The notes beneath the pieces are model-generated. The model had not been told where the DNA came from, did not search any database, and saw only the letters and a list, made by a program, of their open reading frames with translations. A program made the translations under genes and the position numbers. Positions 54,944 through 63,363 of a stretch of DNA of 64,000 bases are shown here, one piece after another. The stretch lies in assembly GCF_001832905.1 (NCBI RefSeq), contig NZ_MKIR01000026.1, positions 124,001 through 188,000 on the forward strand, given 5' to 3'. The stretch is from Floricoccus tropicus. GTDB taxonomy: Bacteria; Bacillota; Bacilli; Lactobacillales; Streptococcaceae. How positions within the stretch are numbered: position 1 is the first letter of the stretch; each line of letters begins with the position of its first letter.

Positions 54944-54996
54944 TATATACAATTGCAAAGCAAAACGACCTGCCAAAGTAAGTCGTTTTGCTTTTT
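54944..54996. repeat. Direct repeat containing a terminator, copy 2
   Basis: Copy of 54612-54664; the hairpin AAGCAAAACGAC/GTCGTTTTGCTT is at 54958-54993, suited to stop transcription from both rnjA and the convergent SPFH gene. Confidence 0.85.
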
Positions 54997-55002
54997 ATTA
55001 AT

Positions 55003-55896
55003 TTATTTAGTAGCTTTTAGAGCAGAGAGAATTTGTGTTCTAATATCATCTGCACCTTCTGGACTAGCTGGTAGGAAAATTGATGAATTTCCATGTTCAG
55101 CAAATTGATTCAATGTATCAAGATATTGGTTAGTCAATAAGATTGACATAATTTCATCTTCACTAATATGAACTCCAGATTCTTTCATTTCAAGGATTGA
55201 CGCTGATAAACCATCAACAATCGCTTTACGTTGTTCGGCAATACCAACCCCGTGAAGTCTATCTTTTTCAGCTTCTGCTTCGGCTGCTGTTACAACTTTG
55301 ATTTTATCAGCCTTAGCAAGTTCTTGGGCTGCTTCACGTTTACGTTGAGCTGCATTAATTTCATTCATTGATTGTTTAACTTCAGCATCTGGATCAACTT
55401 TAGTAATAAGAGTTTTAACAATCATATAACCGTATGTTTCCATCTCTTCTGCCACTTGATGTTGTACTTCTAAAGCTATTTCATCTTTTTTCTCAAAAAG
55501 TTCATCCAAAGTTAATTTTGGTACACTTGAGCGAAGTGCATCTTCAATGTAAGACTTGATTTGTTCTACTGGATTCATCAATTTATAGTATGCATCCGTA
55601 ATATTTTGTTCATTAACACGATATTGAGTCGCTACATTCATTTGAACGAATACATTATCACGTGTTTTTGTTTCAACAGTCATTTCACTTTGAATGAGAC
55701 GAAGTTGCACACGCGCTGCAATTCTATCAATTCCAAACGGAAGTTTGACATGAATTCCTGAGCTTGCAGTTGTATGGTACTTACCAAAACGCTCAATAAT
55801 AGCAACGGTCTGTTGCTTAACTACATAAAATAGAGTTCCTGCAGCTGCTATAAAAAACAACAATACAAGACCTAAGATAATTAATAATGTCCACAT
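55003..55896 (-). CDS. SPFH/Band 7 (stomatin-like) membrane protein
   Basis: A 297-residue protein with one N-terminal helix (about 2-25) followed by the SPFH domain: VAIIERFGKYHTTASSGIHV near 31-50, ETKTRDNVFVQMNVATQYRV near 75 and a coiled-coil region AAQRKREAAQELAKADKIK near 183. Such proteins form large membrane rafts and often guide proteases. It is last after the miaA-hflX run. Confidence 0.93.
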   Translation of the reverse strand: MWTLLIILGLVLLFFIAAAGTLFYVVKQQTVAIIERFGKYHTTASSGIHVKLPFGIDRIAARVQLRLIQSEMTVETKTRDNVFVQMNVATQYRVNEQNITDAYYKLMNPVEQIKSYIEDALRSSVPKLTLDELFEKKDEIALEVQHQVAEEMETYGYMIVKTLITKVDPDAEVKQSMNEINAAQRKREAAQELAKADKIKVVTAAEAEAEKDRLHGVGIAEQRKAIVDGLSASILEMKESGVHISEDEIMSILLTNQYLDTLNQFAEHGNSSIFLPASPEGADDIRTQILSALKATK

Positions 55897-55916
55897 AATT
55901 TTTCCCCCGTAATTGT

Positions 55917-56597
55917 TTACGATTTTAGAAAGACTCTAAGTTTTTCTTGACTATATTGTAGCACTTTATCACAATCCTGACCAACTATTTGAGAAAGTTT
56001 CTTTATCTCTTCTAATCTATCAGATTCAATTACCAAATATGACTTATAATAAATAATTACCGAACTTGGAAACTGCGGTAATACCTTTCTATTCAAAGGC
56101 TCTTCATCATAATATTTTACTGGTACCAACTCAATATTAGATTTACCTTCATCCATATTCACAGCGTATGATGGAAATAATGTTGCTAACTGGATTATAA
56201 CTTCTTCCTTAGCTAGCATTTCACTATTCTCTGGGAAAGCAATGGCCTCTCCTGCTTCATTCTTAAAGATAAAACCATAGGACATACCTTGCAAATTCAA
56301 GCGAATAAAACGATATGAAGGATAGTCTACTTGTCCCTCCTGTTGAAAACTAGGATTTTCATTAAAATTTCCCAAAGCTTTACTTAAATCAAGAAAATAA
56401 TCTAAAGCAGCTTCCGAGTCTTTTTTCTGATAAAGCTCTGAAAAATAGGCATTCACAACACTAGCAGGTGGTGTAACGAAAGCTAGTTTCTCCTCATCTG
56501 TTGACAACCTATCAAGCGAATTCCTTAAAAGAACCTTGTCCATCTCCATGTATCCACCATATTTTAGTCCCAAATCAATCCATTTAGATGTGCTCAT
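55917..56597 (-). CDS. Conserved protein following hflX (function unknown)
   Basis: A 226-residue soluble protein with no motif I can name. Streptococci carry a similar-sized conserved gene directly after hflX. The ATG at 56597 overlaps the end of hflX (GAGCACATC region) and gives a natural start MSTSKWIDLG; the longer ORF start lies inside hflX. Trp/Tyr-rich strands (YRFIRLNLQGMSYGFIF) suggest a compact fold. Confidence 0.75.
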   Translation of the reverse strand: MSTSKWIDLGLKYGGYMEMDKVLLRNSLDRLSTDEEKLAFVTPPASVVNAYFSELYQKKDSEAALDYFLDLSKALGNFNENPSFQQEGQVDYPSYRFIRLNLQGMSYGFIFKNEAGEAIAFPENSEMLAKEEVIIQLATLFPSYAVNMDEGKSNIELVPVKYYDEEPLNRKVLPQFPSSVIIYYKSYLVIESDRLEEIKKLSQIVGQDCDKVLQYSQEKLRVFLKS

Positions 56598-57831
56598 AAT
56601 CTTCAATCCTCCACTCTTGATTTTTAGCAATTGAACCTTTGATTTTATAGGAATCATCCAGTTCATCCACCTCTTCAAGTAAGGTAATCTTTTTCAAATC
56701 AGGCAACTTATAAGATTCCGCGTATGGAAGCTTAATTGTAAACGGCACAAATACCTCTTGTAGCAACTGAACAATAGTTTCCTTCAACTTCTTAATGTCA
56801 TCCTTATTTTTTGCAGATATTAAAATATGTGGGTAAACCGTTGGCGTAAAATCATTGCCAGTAAGGTCTGCCTTATTATATACATTCAGAACTGGAATAT
56901 CAGACACATCAAGGTCTGACATAATTTTTTTAACTGTATCTTCATGTATTTCATGGTCAGGATTAGATGCATCAATAACATGTATTAATAGGTCAACATC
57001 TGAACTTTCTTCTAGAGTAGACTTAAATGCATCAACTAATTCTGTTGGTAAATCCTGAATGAATCCTACAGTATCAGTCAGGGTTGCTATAAAATCATCC
57101 TTTAAACTAAAATCTTTAGTGGTTGCATCTAAAGTGGCAAATAGCTCATCTTTTTCATATTGAATTTTATCAGTTAAGGCATTAAAAATACTAGATTTAC
57201 CAGCATTAGTATATCCAATTAATCCAATTCGAAAAACACCAGATTTTTGACGCTTCTGACGAATATTAAGTCTAGTTTTTTCAGCTTTCTTAAGAGCCTT
57301 TTCAATATTTTCAATTCTAGTCCTAATGTATCGACGGTCCATTTCAAGTTGGCTTTCACCTGGTCCACGACTTCCAATTCCACCTGCTTGACGACTTAAG
57401 GCAATTCCTTTTCCTACCAAACGAGGTAACATATATTTAAGCTGAGCAAGTTCAACTTGTAGCATACCTTCATAACTTTTTGCACGCGCAGCGAAGATAT
57501 CTAAAATTAACTGCATACGGTCAATTACCTTAACTCCTAGGTACTCTTCAAGATTCATATTTTGTCTAGGAGATAATCGTTCATTAAAGACAACAGTATC
57601 AATTTCATCTGCTTCAATATTTTGCCTAATTTCTTCGAGTTTTCCTTTTCCAACCAAGTAACGACCATCAGCACGTTCACGCTTTTGAGTAAAGTCTAAA
57701 ATTACTTCACCACCAGCAGTTGTTACTAAGCTTGCTAGCTCATCCATTGAAACGGAGAAAGTCTTATAATTAGCTTCTGTCTCTACACCAACGATAGCAA
57801 CCCGTTCTTTTTTTACTTCTGTTTCTATCAA
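56584..57831 (-). CDS. hflX: Ribosome-associated GTPase HflX
   Basis: GTPase that splits stalled ribosomes under stress. The 415 residues have an N-terminal HflX domain (RADGRYLVGKGKLEEIR near 52), the Gly-rich GGIGSRGPGESQLEMDRR near 148 (key family loop), G1 GYTNAGKS near 206 and G4 NKAD near 318. The ATG overlaps the miaA stop by four bases. Confidence 0.96.
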   Translation of the reverse strand: MIETEVKKERVAIVGVETEANYKTFSVSMDELASLVTTAGGEVILDFTQKRERADGRYLVGKGKLEEIRQNIEADEIDTVVFNERLSPRQNMNLEEYLGVKVIDRMQLILDIFAARAKSYEGMLQVELAQLKYMLPRLVGKGIALSRQAGGIGSRGPGESQLEMDRRYIRTRIENIEKALKKAEKTRLNIRQKRQKSGVFRIGLIGYTNAGKSSIFNALTDKIQYEKDELFATLDATTKDFSLKDDFIATLTDTVGFIQDLPTELVDAFKSTLEESSDVDLLIHVIDASNPDHEIHEDTVKKIMSDLDVSDIPVLNVYNKADLTGNDFTPTVYPHILISAKNKDDIKKLKETIVQLLQEVFVPFTIKLPYAESYKLPDLKKITLLEEVDELDDSYKIKGSIAKNQEWRIEDYEHI

Positions 57832-58724
57832 TTTCTATCCTCCTTGTTCAAAAATTCATCAACATCTCTCAAGACATTATTAGGAAATTCATTATCTAAT
57901 ACGTCGTAAAAATCAATGTTCATACGATTTTTAAACCAAGTAATTTGTCTTTTGGCATAATGCCTAGTATTTTTCTTAACAGTTTCTGTTGCTTCCTCTA
58001 AATCAATATGTCCATCAAAATAGGGGAAATATTCTTTGTAACCAATTGCTCTAGTAGCTTGTACGTCAGGAAATTTCTTGTATAGCATTTCTGCCTCTTC
58101 AAGGATTCCAATATTTGTCATAATATCGACACGTAAATTTATTCGGTCATATAGAGTTTGTCTATCCATATTTAAACCAACAAGCATAAACTCATAAGGA
58201 GATTCTTGATTCTCTAAATCACTACCTAGCTCAAACTTCTCAATTTCTCTAATTAGTCTCCTACGATTAGGTTCTTGAACAAAAAGATTATAAGAGTTAA
58301 ACAATTTTTCCAACTCTTCATCACTTAAATCTTCAAGTTCTACTCGTCGCTTTCTCATTGCCTCATGGTTATCTGAACCGCCCAAATGATAGCCTTCTAT
58401 CAGGCTTTGAAGATAAAGTCCTGTTCCACCAACGATGATAGGAAGTTTCCCTCGCGAAATTATATCTTCTATCAATATATTAGCCTCTGCTACAAAATCA
58501 TGAGCAGAAAAGTTCTCTGTTATTTCTTTGGTATCCAGCAAATGATGAGGAGCCTGTTCTTGTTCTTCTTTACTGGCTTTGGCTGTTCCAATATCAAGTC
58601 CTTTATAAACTTGCTGGGAATCACCATTGATTATTTCTCCATTAAATTCTTGAGCAAGTTTGATACCTAGGGCTGTTTTCCCCACTGCGGTTGGACCTGC
58701 TACTACTATTACTTTATTTTTCAT
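57828..58724 (-). CDS. miaA: tRNA dimethylallyltransferase MiaA
   Basis: Adds the isopentenyl group to A37 of UNN-decoding tRNAs. The 298 residues have P-loop GPTAVGKTALGIKLA at 10-24, NGDSQQVYKGLDIGTAKAS near 34, and TRAIGYKEYFPYF near 230. First gene of the miaA-hflX-... run. Confidence 0.96.
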   Translation of the reverse strand: MKNKVIVVAGPTAVGKTALGIKLAQEFNGEIINGDSQQVYKGLDIGTAKASKEEQEQAPHHLLDTKEITENFSAHDFVAEANILIEDIISRGKLPIIVGGTGLYLQSLIEGYHLGGSDNHEAMRKRRVELEDLSDEELEKLFNSYNLFVQEPNRRRLIREIEKFELGSDLENQESPYEFMLVGLNMDRQTLYDRINLRVDIMTNIGILEEAEMLYKKFPDVQATRAIGYKEYFPYFDGHIDLEEATETVKKNTRHYAKRQITWFKNRMNIDFYDVLDNEFPNNVLRDVDEFLNKEDRN

Positions 58725-58932
58725 TTATTTTTCCAACTAATTATTTTTATGCCGATAAATATGGCTACTATTTGTATTATACCATTAATTAGAGTTGTTT
58801 CTAAACTAAAGAATTATGACTAAACTCCTCTGTTAATTCCCAATTTCATCCTATAGTCCTATACCTTATAAAGTGCCCTCAGAAAAATTATATGTTATAA
58901 TATTCTCATAACAAATAACGGAGGTACTTAAC

Positions 58933-59100
58933 ATGAAAAAATTTACTAAAGGTGTTCTTGCTGGTGTTGCTTCAAGCGTAGCTATTGCTGCAACTGGTGC
59001 GTTAACTTATAAAAAGAAAGTTATTGATCCTGAATTAGAAAAAGAAGCATTCGTTGAAGACAATCGTAGAAAAGCTGCTCGTAAACGTACAGCACGCTAA
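58933..59100 (+). CDS. Small DUF3042-like protein
   Basis: A 55-residue protein: MKKFTKGVLAGVASSVAIAA, a hydrophobic helix up to about residue 24, then YKKKVIDPELEKEAF and a basic tail NRRKAARKRTAR. The layout is that of DUF3042, a small conserved protein of lactic acid bacteria, function unknown. ACGGAGGT nine bases upstream and a terminator downstream make it a convincing gene. A TATAAT at 58896-58901 may be its -10. Confidence 0.85.
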   Translation: MKKFTKGVLAGVASSVAIAATGALTYKKKVIDPELEKEAFVEDNRRKAARKRTAR

Positions 59101-59104
59101 TAAT

Positions 59105-59126
59105 AAAAGGCTTAGGCCTTTTTTAT
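59105..59126 (+). terminator. DUF3042 gene terminator
   Basis: AAAGGC pairs with GCCTTT and is followed by T5. Confidence 0.8.
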
Positions 59127-59145
59127 TTTATAAAAAATAAATAAT

Positions 59146-59180
59146 ATAAAAATGGATTAGCCCTATGGCTAGTCCATTTT
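59146..59180 (-). terminator. Terminator of the YtxH-DUF948 unit
   Basis: AAAATGGACTAGCC pairs with GGCTAATCCATTTT, followed by a T-run on the minus strand. Confidence 0.85.
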
Positions 59181-59195
59181 ACTTCAATTGATTAA

Positions 59196-59750
59196 TTAAA
59201 AGTTGTTAGAAGCATCTTCAACATCTTCTTTGATATCTTCAGCTTTCTCAACTACTGCATCTTTGACATCTTCTGCCTTATCAGCTAAATCATCTTTAAC
59301 GTCTTTTGCTTTATCTTCAACATCATCAAGAATATCAGTGATGTCAATTTGGTAGTCAAAATCATCTTTAGCTTTTTCAAATTCTTCACGTAACTCTTCT
59401 TCAGAATAATTTAAGTTTTCTTTGACTTTAGCATAGCGTTCAAAAGCTTCTTCTTTTTTAGCGTTTAGAAAGCCTACTGCTGAATCTACTGAGATATCAC
59501 CGTTTTCAATAGCTTCACGTAATTCAACATATTTATCTTCAGCAAGATCACGAGCATCATATGCTTTATCAATAGCAGCATCTTTTAGTTCAGCAAATTT
59601 TGCTTGAGGATTTTCTTTGTATTCATTGAACTCATCTAAGAGGTCTTCACGAAGATCTTCACCTTTTTTAGAGGCTGTTAAGTATGCTCCCGCTGCACCA
59701 AGTGCTGCACCAAGAAGTGCTCCTGCTAGAAATCCAGATTTTTTTGCCAT
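59196..59750 (-). CDS. YtxH-domain protein with amphipathic repeat tail
   Basis: A 184-residue protein with an N-terminal Gly/Ala-rich helix (GFLAGALLGAALGAAGAYL) typical of YtxH, followed by a helical body and a tail of repeated DKAEDVKDA-like units (about 140-184). Related stress-linked proteins occur across Firmicutes; function unknown. The tail resembles that of the LapA-like protein at 13037. It follows DUF948 by one base. Confidence 0.85.
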   Translation of the reverse strand: MAKKSGFLAGALLGAALGAAGAYLTASKKGEDLREDLLDEFNEYKENPQAKFAELKDAAIDKAYDARDLAEDKYVELREAIENGDISVDSAVGFLNAKKEEAFERYAKVKENLNYSEEELREEFEKAKDDFDYQIDITDILDDVEDKAKDVKDDLADKAEDVKDAVVEKAEDIKEDVEDASNNF

Positions 59751-59751
59751 T

Positions 59752-60186
59752 TTATTGCTCCTTCTTATTCTTATTGTTTTTTCTTTTATTGTTTCTTAAA
59801 AGTTTACTTGTTGCTCGACCAACAGTTACAATTGATCCAGCTTTACCAATATTTGAAGACTCTGTTTTAAAGCGTGAAACAAAGTTTTGACCACTTTCGT
59901 TCACATTTGACACACTATTTGAAAGATCGGCTGCTGTGTGGAATACCGGATCAATCGTTACCATTTTTTCGTTAACATCATCCAATAAAACACTTGTTTT
60001 TGCCAAGATTTGATCAGCCTGACTCGATAAAAGATTTGCATCAGTAGTTAAAAGATTTACAGATTTTGTAACCTCATCGACTGATTTAGATAATTTATTA
60101 ATGAATTGTACTAAGAATACTACTAGGACAACAAACGCAATTGCAATAATAAGCAAAGCTATTTGCCCCAACCCTATTTGTTCCAC
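59752..60186 (-). CDS. DUF948-domain membrane protein
   Basis: A 144-residue protein with one N-terminal helix (about 8-30) and a coiled-coil body (VDEVTKSVNLLTTDANLLS) ending in a very basic tail (NNKRKNNKNKKEQ). It is paired with YtxH, as in streptococci. A small inverted repeat AGCGC-agta-GCGCT lies at 60203-60216, between a TATAAT -10 and the ribosome-binding site. Confidence 0.85.
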   Translation of the reverse strand: MEQIGLGQIALLIIAIAFVVLVVFLVQFINKLSKSVDEVTKSVNLLTTDANLLSSQADQILAKTSVLLDDVNEKMVTIDPVFHTAADLSNSVSNVNESGQNFVSRFKTESSNIGKAGSIVTVGRATSKLLRNNKRKNNKNKKEQ

Positions 60187-60248
60187 AAAAACCTCCTTCT
60201 AAAGCGCTACTGCGCTAACTAAATTACAGTAATTATAACAAAATATTT

Positions 60249-61034
60249 TTAATCTTGATAATATTTTTCTTTTTTCTTTGATTGATAAATAGTTATACCA
60301 ATACCCGCCAATAAAATAAGAATCGATACAATCTGAGAAACCCTTATCGGACCAAGCATTAAGCTATCCGTTCTCATACCTTCAATAAAGAAACGACCTA
60401 TTCCATACCAAATTAGATAAAAGGCAAAAATTTGACCCCTTCGCATAAATTTTGGTCTGCGACGCAATATTATGATAATGATAAATCCTATAAGGTTCCA
60501 GATACTTTCATAAAGAAAAGTAGGTACTCTATATTGACCGTCAATAAACATTTGATTTTGAATGAACTTTGGCAGGTAATTCAAATTATCTACTGCCTTA
60601 CCAAAGGCTTCTTGATTAACAAAATTCCCCCAACGTCCAATGGCCTGAGCCAAAAAGATACCAGGACTTATTACATCTAGAAAATCATAAACATTAATAA
60701 ACTTATAGTAGCAGTATATTATCAAAACAATTAAGCCCGTTATCAAACCACCATAAATGGCTAAACCACCATTCCAAATTGCAAATATTTCAGATAAATG
60801 CTTTGAGTAATATGACCACTCGAAGATAACATAATATAATCTTGCTCCAATTATTGAAATTGGAAAAGCCATTAATATAAAGTCCAAAATATCATCAGGT
60901 TTAATATTTTTTCTTGGAGCCTCTCGCATGGCAAGAACTACTGCAAGTACGGCACCCAATGTTATAAAGAGAGCATACCAATGTATTTGGATGGGGCCCA
61001 AACTAAAAGCGATTGGATTAATAGTTAAAAACAT
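60249..61034 (-). CDS. lgt: Prolipoprotein diacylglyceryl transferase
   Basis: Adds diacylglycerol to the lipobox Cys of lipoproteins, such as the two ABC receptors and the beta-helix protein in this window. A 261-residue multi-helix membrane enzyme with the Lgt signature [16 protein letters not shown] near 140 and [20 protein letters not shown] near 205. The second of two adjacent ATGs (61034) is better spaced from AGGAGG. Confidence 0.96.
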   Translation of the reverse strand: MFLTINPIAFSLGPIQIHWYALFITLGAVLAVVLAMREAPRKNIKPDDILDFILMAFPISIIGARLYYVIFEWSYYSKHLSEIFAIWNGGLAIYGGLITGLIVLIIYCYYKFINVYDFLDVISPGIFLAQAIGRWGNFVNQEAFGKAVDNLNYLPKFIQNQMFIDGQYRVPTFLYESIWNLIGFIIIIILRRRPKFMRRGQIFAFYLIWYGIGRFFIEGMRTDSLMLGPIRVSQIVSILILLAGIGITIYQSKKKEKYYQD

Positions 61035-61049
61035 CATTCCTCCTAACTT

Positions 61050-61973
61050 TTAGCTATTTTCTTTGATTAAAGTATTTAAATTTTTAACAAAATTTTCAGT
61101 AGCATCATATCCCATATTTTTAGCATGGAAGTTCATAACAGCTGCTTCAATAATTACTGATATATTTCGACCAGTTTGAACTGGAATCTCAATTTGAGGA
61201 ACCTTCACTTCTGCAAGTTCAATTGATTTTGTTCCATTACCAAGACGATCATATTGATAACCTTTTTCGTATGGTACAAGATTTACTGCAAGATTTATTT
61301 CTCCAAAGTCCTTTACAGCACCTGCACCAAAAAGCATCATAACATCAATAATACCAACACCACGGATCTCCATTAAATGTTTAAGAACATCAGCTGGCTG
61401 CCCCATAAGAGTAAACTCGTTCTTACGATAAACATCAACACGGTCATCCGCAATCAGACGGTGTCCGCGTTTAACTAGCTCTAAACCAGTTTCACTCTTA
61501 CCAACACCACTTGCACCTTGAATCAAGACACCTGTACCAAAAATATCCATATGTACTCCATGGACAGTATGGCGTTCTGCTAAAGCTTCAATAAGATATG
61601 TTGTAAGATTTGCAGATAATCTGCTAGTTACTTCATTAGATTGAAGTAAGGCGACATCTTGTTTCTTAGCAGCGGCATACATTTCACTAGGTATTTCAAG
61701 ACCACGCGCAACAATTACAGCTGGTGTTTCAGGCGTAATAATTTGTTTTAAACGGTCATAGCGATTATCGCTAGTATACTTCATCATATAAGACCATTCT
61801 TTCATCCCAAAAAGTTGAATACGTTCTGGGGTGTAATAATCAAAATACCCTGACATCTCAAGACCTGGGCGTGAAATATCAGCAGTAGTAACTTCTCTTT
61901 CTAAAGCCTCATCAGTTGCTTGAACGACTTGTAGTTTAATCTTTTTTACTAAATCACGAACAGTTACAGACAT
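61050..61973 (-). CDS. hprK: HPr kinase/phosphorylase
   Basis: Phosphorylates Ser46 of HPr in response to glycolytic intermediates, enabling CcpA-dependent catabolite control. The 307 residues have Walker [19 protein letters not shown] near 153-170 and the signature [19 protein letters not shown] near 204. The ATG at 61973 has AAGGAGA eight bases upstream. The hprK-lgt order is conserved. Confidence 0.97.
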   Translation of the reverse strand: MSVTVRDLVKKIKLQVVQATDEALEREVTTADISRPGLEMSGYFDYYTPERIQLFGMKEWSYMMKYTSDNRYDRLKQIITPETPAVIVARGLEIPSEMYAAAKKQDVALLQSNEVTSRLSANLTTYLIEALAERHTVHGVHMDIFGTGVLIQGASGVGKSETGLELVKRGHRLIADDRVDVYRKNEFTLMGQPADVLKHLMEIRGVGIIDVMMLFGAGAVKDFGEINLAVNLVPYEKGYQYDRLGNGTKSIELAEVKVPQIEIPVQTGRNISVIIEAAVMNFHAKNMGYDATENFVKNLNTLIKENS

Positions 61974-62008
61974 TCTTGTTCTCCTTATCATTATTATGTT
62001 TATTATAG

Positions 62009-62034
62009 CAAAAAAGGAGTCACTTGACCCCTAT
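62009..62034 (-). terminator. Nitroreductase terminator
   Basis: GGGGTC and GACTCC arms around a four-base loop, with T6 after it on the minus strand. Confidence 0.75.
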
Positions 62035-62043
62035 TTATCAAGA

Positions 62044-62664
62044 TTAAACAAATTTTGTGATATCTTCAGCAGGAATACGATAAGTTGTTTTACCTTCCTC
62101 ATTCGCAATACCCACACTAATAACAATAGCTGGATTCAAATTATCAGCAGGTGCAAAAGCGTTCTTAACTTGATCTCTTACAAAACCACCAATAACATTA
62201 GTATCATAACCGAAATGTCTTGCAGCATTTAAAAAGTTTGCAGTTAACAGACCAGCATCGAAAGTCGCAATATGTGCTTTAGAATCATCATCCATAGAAG
62301 CATAACTCTTCTTCATGTAGGCCACATACTCATCCTTATTTTCGGCAGGAAAGTTCCCACTCACCACTTCGCCTTCAGCTACTACTTCAATATTATCCTC
62401 AAGAATTTGGCGCGAGAAAATAATCAAAGCAAAACTTGAAGTTTTAATTTGTTGAACGTTTGAGTAGACCATTTGTGACAAATTATCTTTTGCTTCATCG
62501 CTCTCAACAACAACAAATTCCCAAGGTTGCATATTTCTACTACTTGGTGACTTAACAGCCAAATTTAAAATATCTAAAATTTCTTGTCTATCTATCTTTT
62601 TATCTTTATATCTACGAATTGAACGACGATTAACAACTACGTCCAAAAAATCATTATTACTCAT
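62044..62664 (-). CDS. Nitroreductase family protein
   Basis: A 206-residue FMN-dependent oxidoreductase: VNRRSIRRYKDKKID near 11 and the PSSRNMQPWEFVVVES block near 37-52 bind FMN. GLLTANFLNAARHFGYDT is near 145. The natural substrate is unknown. Confidence 0.92.
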   Translation of the reverse strand: MSNNDFLDVVVNRRSIRRYKDKKIDRQEILDILNLAVKSPSSRNMQPWEFVVVESDEAKDNLSQMVYSNVQQIKTSSFALIIFSRQILEDNIEVVAEGEVVSGNFPAENKDEYVAYMKKSYASMDDDSKAHIATFDAGLLTANFLNAARHFGYDTNVIGGFVRDQVKNAFAPADNLNPAIVISVGIANEEGKTTYRIPAEDITKFV

Positions 62665-62837
62665 GTTTTATAATCCTCCAATATCTTAATCTTATGAATT
62701 ATATTATACCTCAAAAAATATTAATTTTAAAAGTTCAGAACTGAAAAATGCTTTTATAATTCCATTACTGATTGAAATATAGATTTCTTAATTATTTCAA
62801 AGATTCTAATATACTTCATCAGCCTACCATTTAATAT

Positions 62838-62859
62838 TAAAAAACCAGCCGCAGCTGGT
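62838..62859 (-). terminator. Terminator downstream of pspC-like gene
   Basis: ACCAGC pairs with GCTGGT around a four-base loop, followed by T6 on the minus strand. Confidence 0.85.
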
Positions 62860-62868
62860 CATTATATA

Positions 62869-63210
62869 TTAAAAGTCTGCCCAATCATCCTCATCTTCAT
62901 GATAAATTGGTTCTGCATCTTTTCTTTTACGTTCAGAATTATTATATCTATCTCTTTGGTTTCGATCATAGTAATTTCCACTGAAACTATCGAAGTTTCG
63001 ATGGTTTGTATTTTGATTTTCTGATTTAGGGATTATTATTGAGAGTAGTATATAAAGGGTAATGCCTGGGAAGCCAGAAGAACAAACTGACAGAACCACA
63101 TAGGCAATTCTCACCCAAGTTGAATCCAGACCGAAATATTCTGAAATCCCTCCTAGAACCCCTGACCAAACCTTATCTGTAGATGACTTTGTCAGTTTTT
63201 TCTTTGGCAT
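62869..63210 (-). CDS. PspC-domain protein
   Basis: A 113-residue protein with the PspC layout: KVWSGVLGGISEYFGLDSTW at 13-32, then a membrane helix (about 33-60). A charged Arg/Asn/Asp-rich tail ends in EDEDDWADF. PspC proteins respond to membrane stress. It lies downstream of a DUF4097 gene, a pairing typical of envelope-stress loci. Confidence 0.9.
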   Translation of the reverse strand: MPKKKLTKSSTDKVWSGVLGGISEYFGLDSTWVRIAYVVLSVCSSGFPGITLYILLSIIIPKSENQNTNHRNFDSFSGNYYDRNQRDRYNNSERKRKDAEPIYHEDEDDWADF

Positions 63211-63363
63211 GATTTTCCTCTTTCTTGTTATTTTGTCTATATCTATAATATCTTATTTTTCTTGTTTATTTCAAGTGTTATTTAGTTATTTATTGAAGCA
63301 AGCTATCTCTTGTTTTTAAACAATTGATAGCTTGGTCCAAATTATTTGCATTCTTTAACTTAT

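Noticed and set aside
54854-55108. 84-codon plus-strand ORF over unit B3 and the SPFH gene end
   Set aside because: It crosses the repeat, the terminator and antisense SPFH sequence, with no ribosome-binding site.
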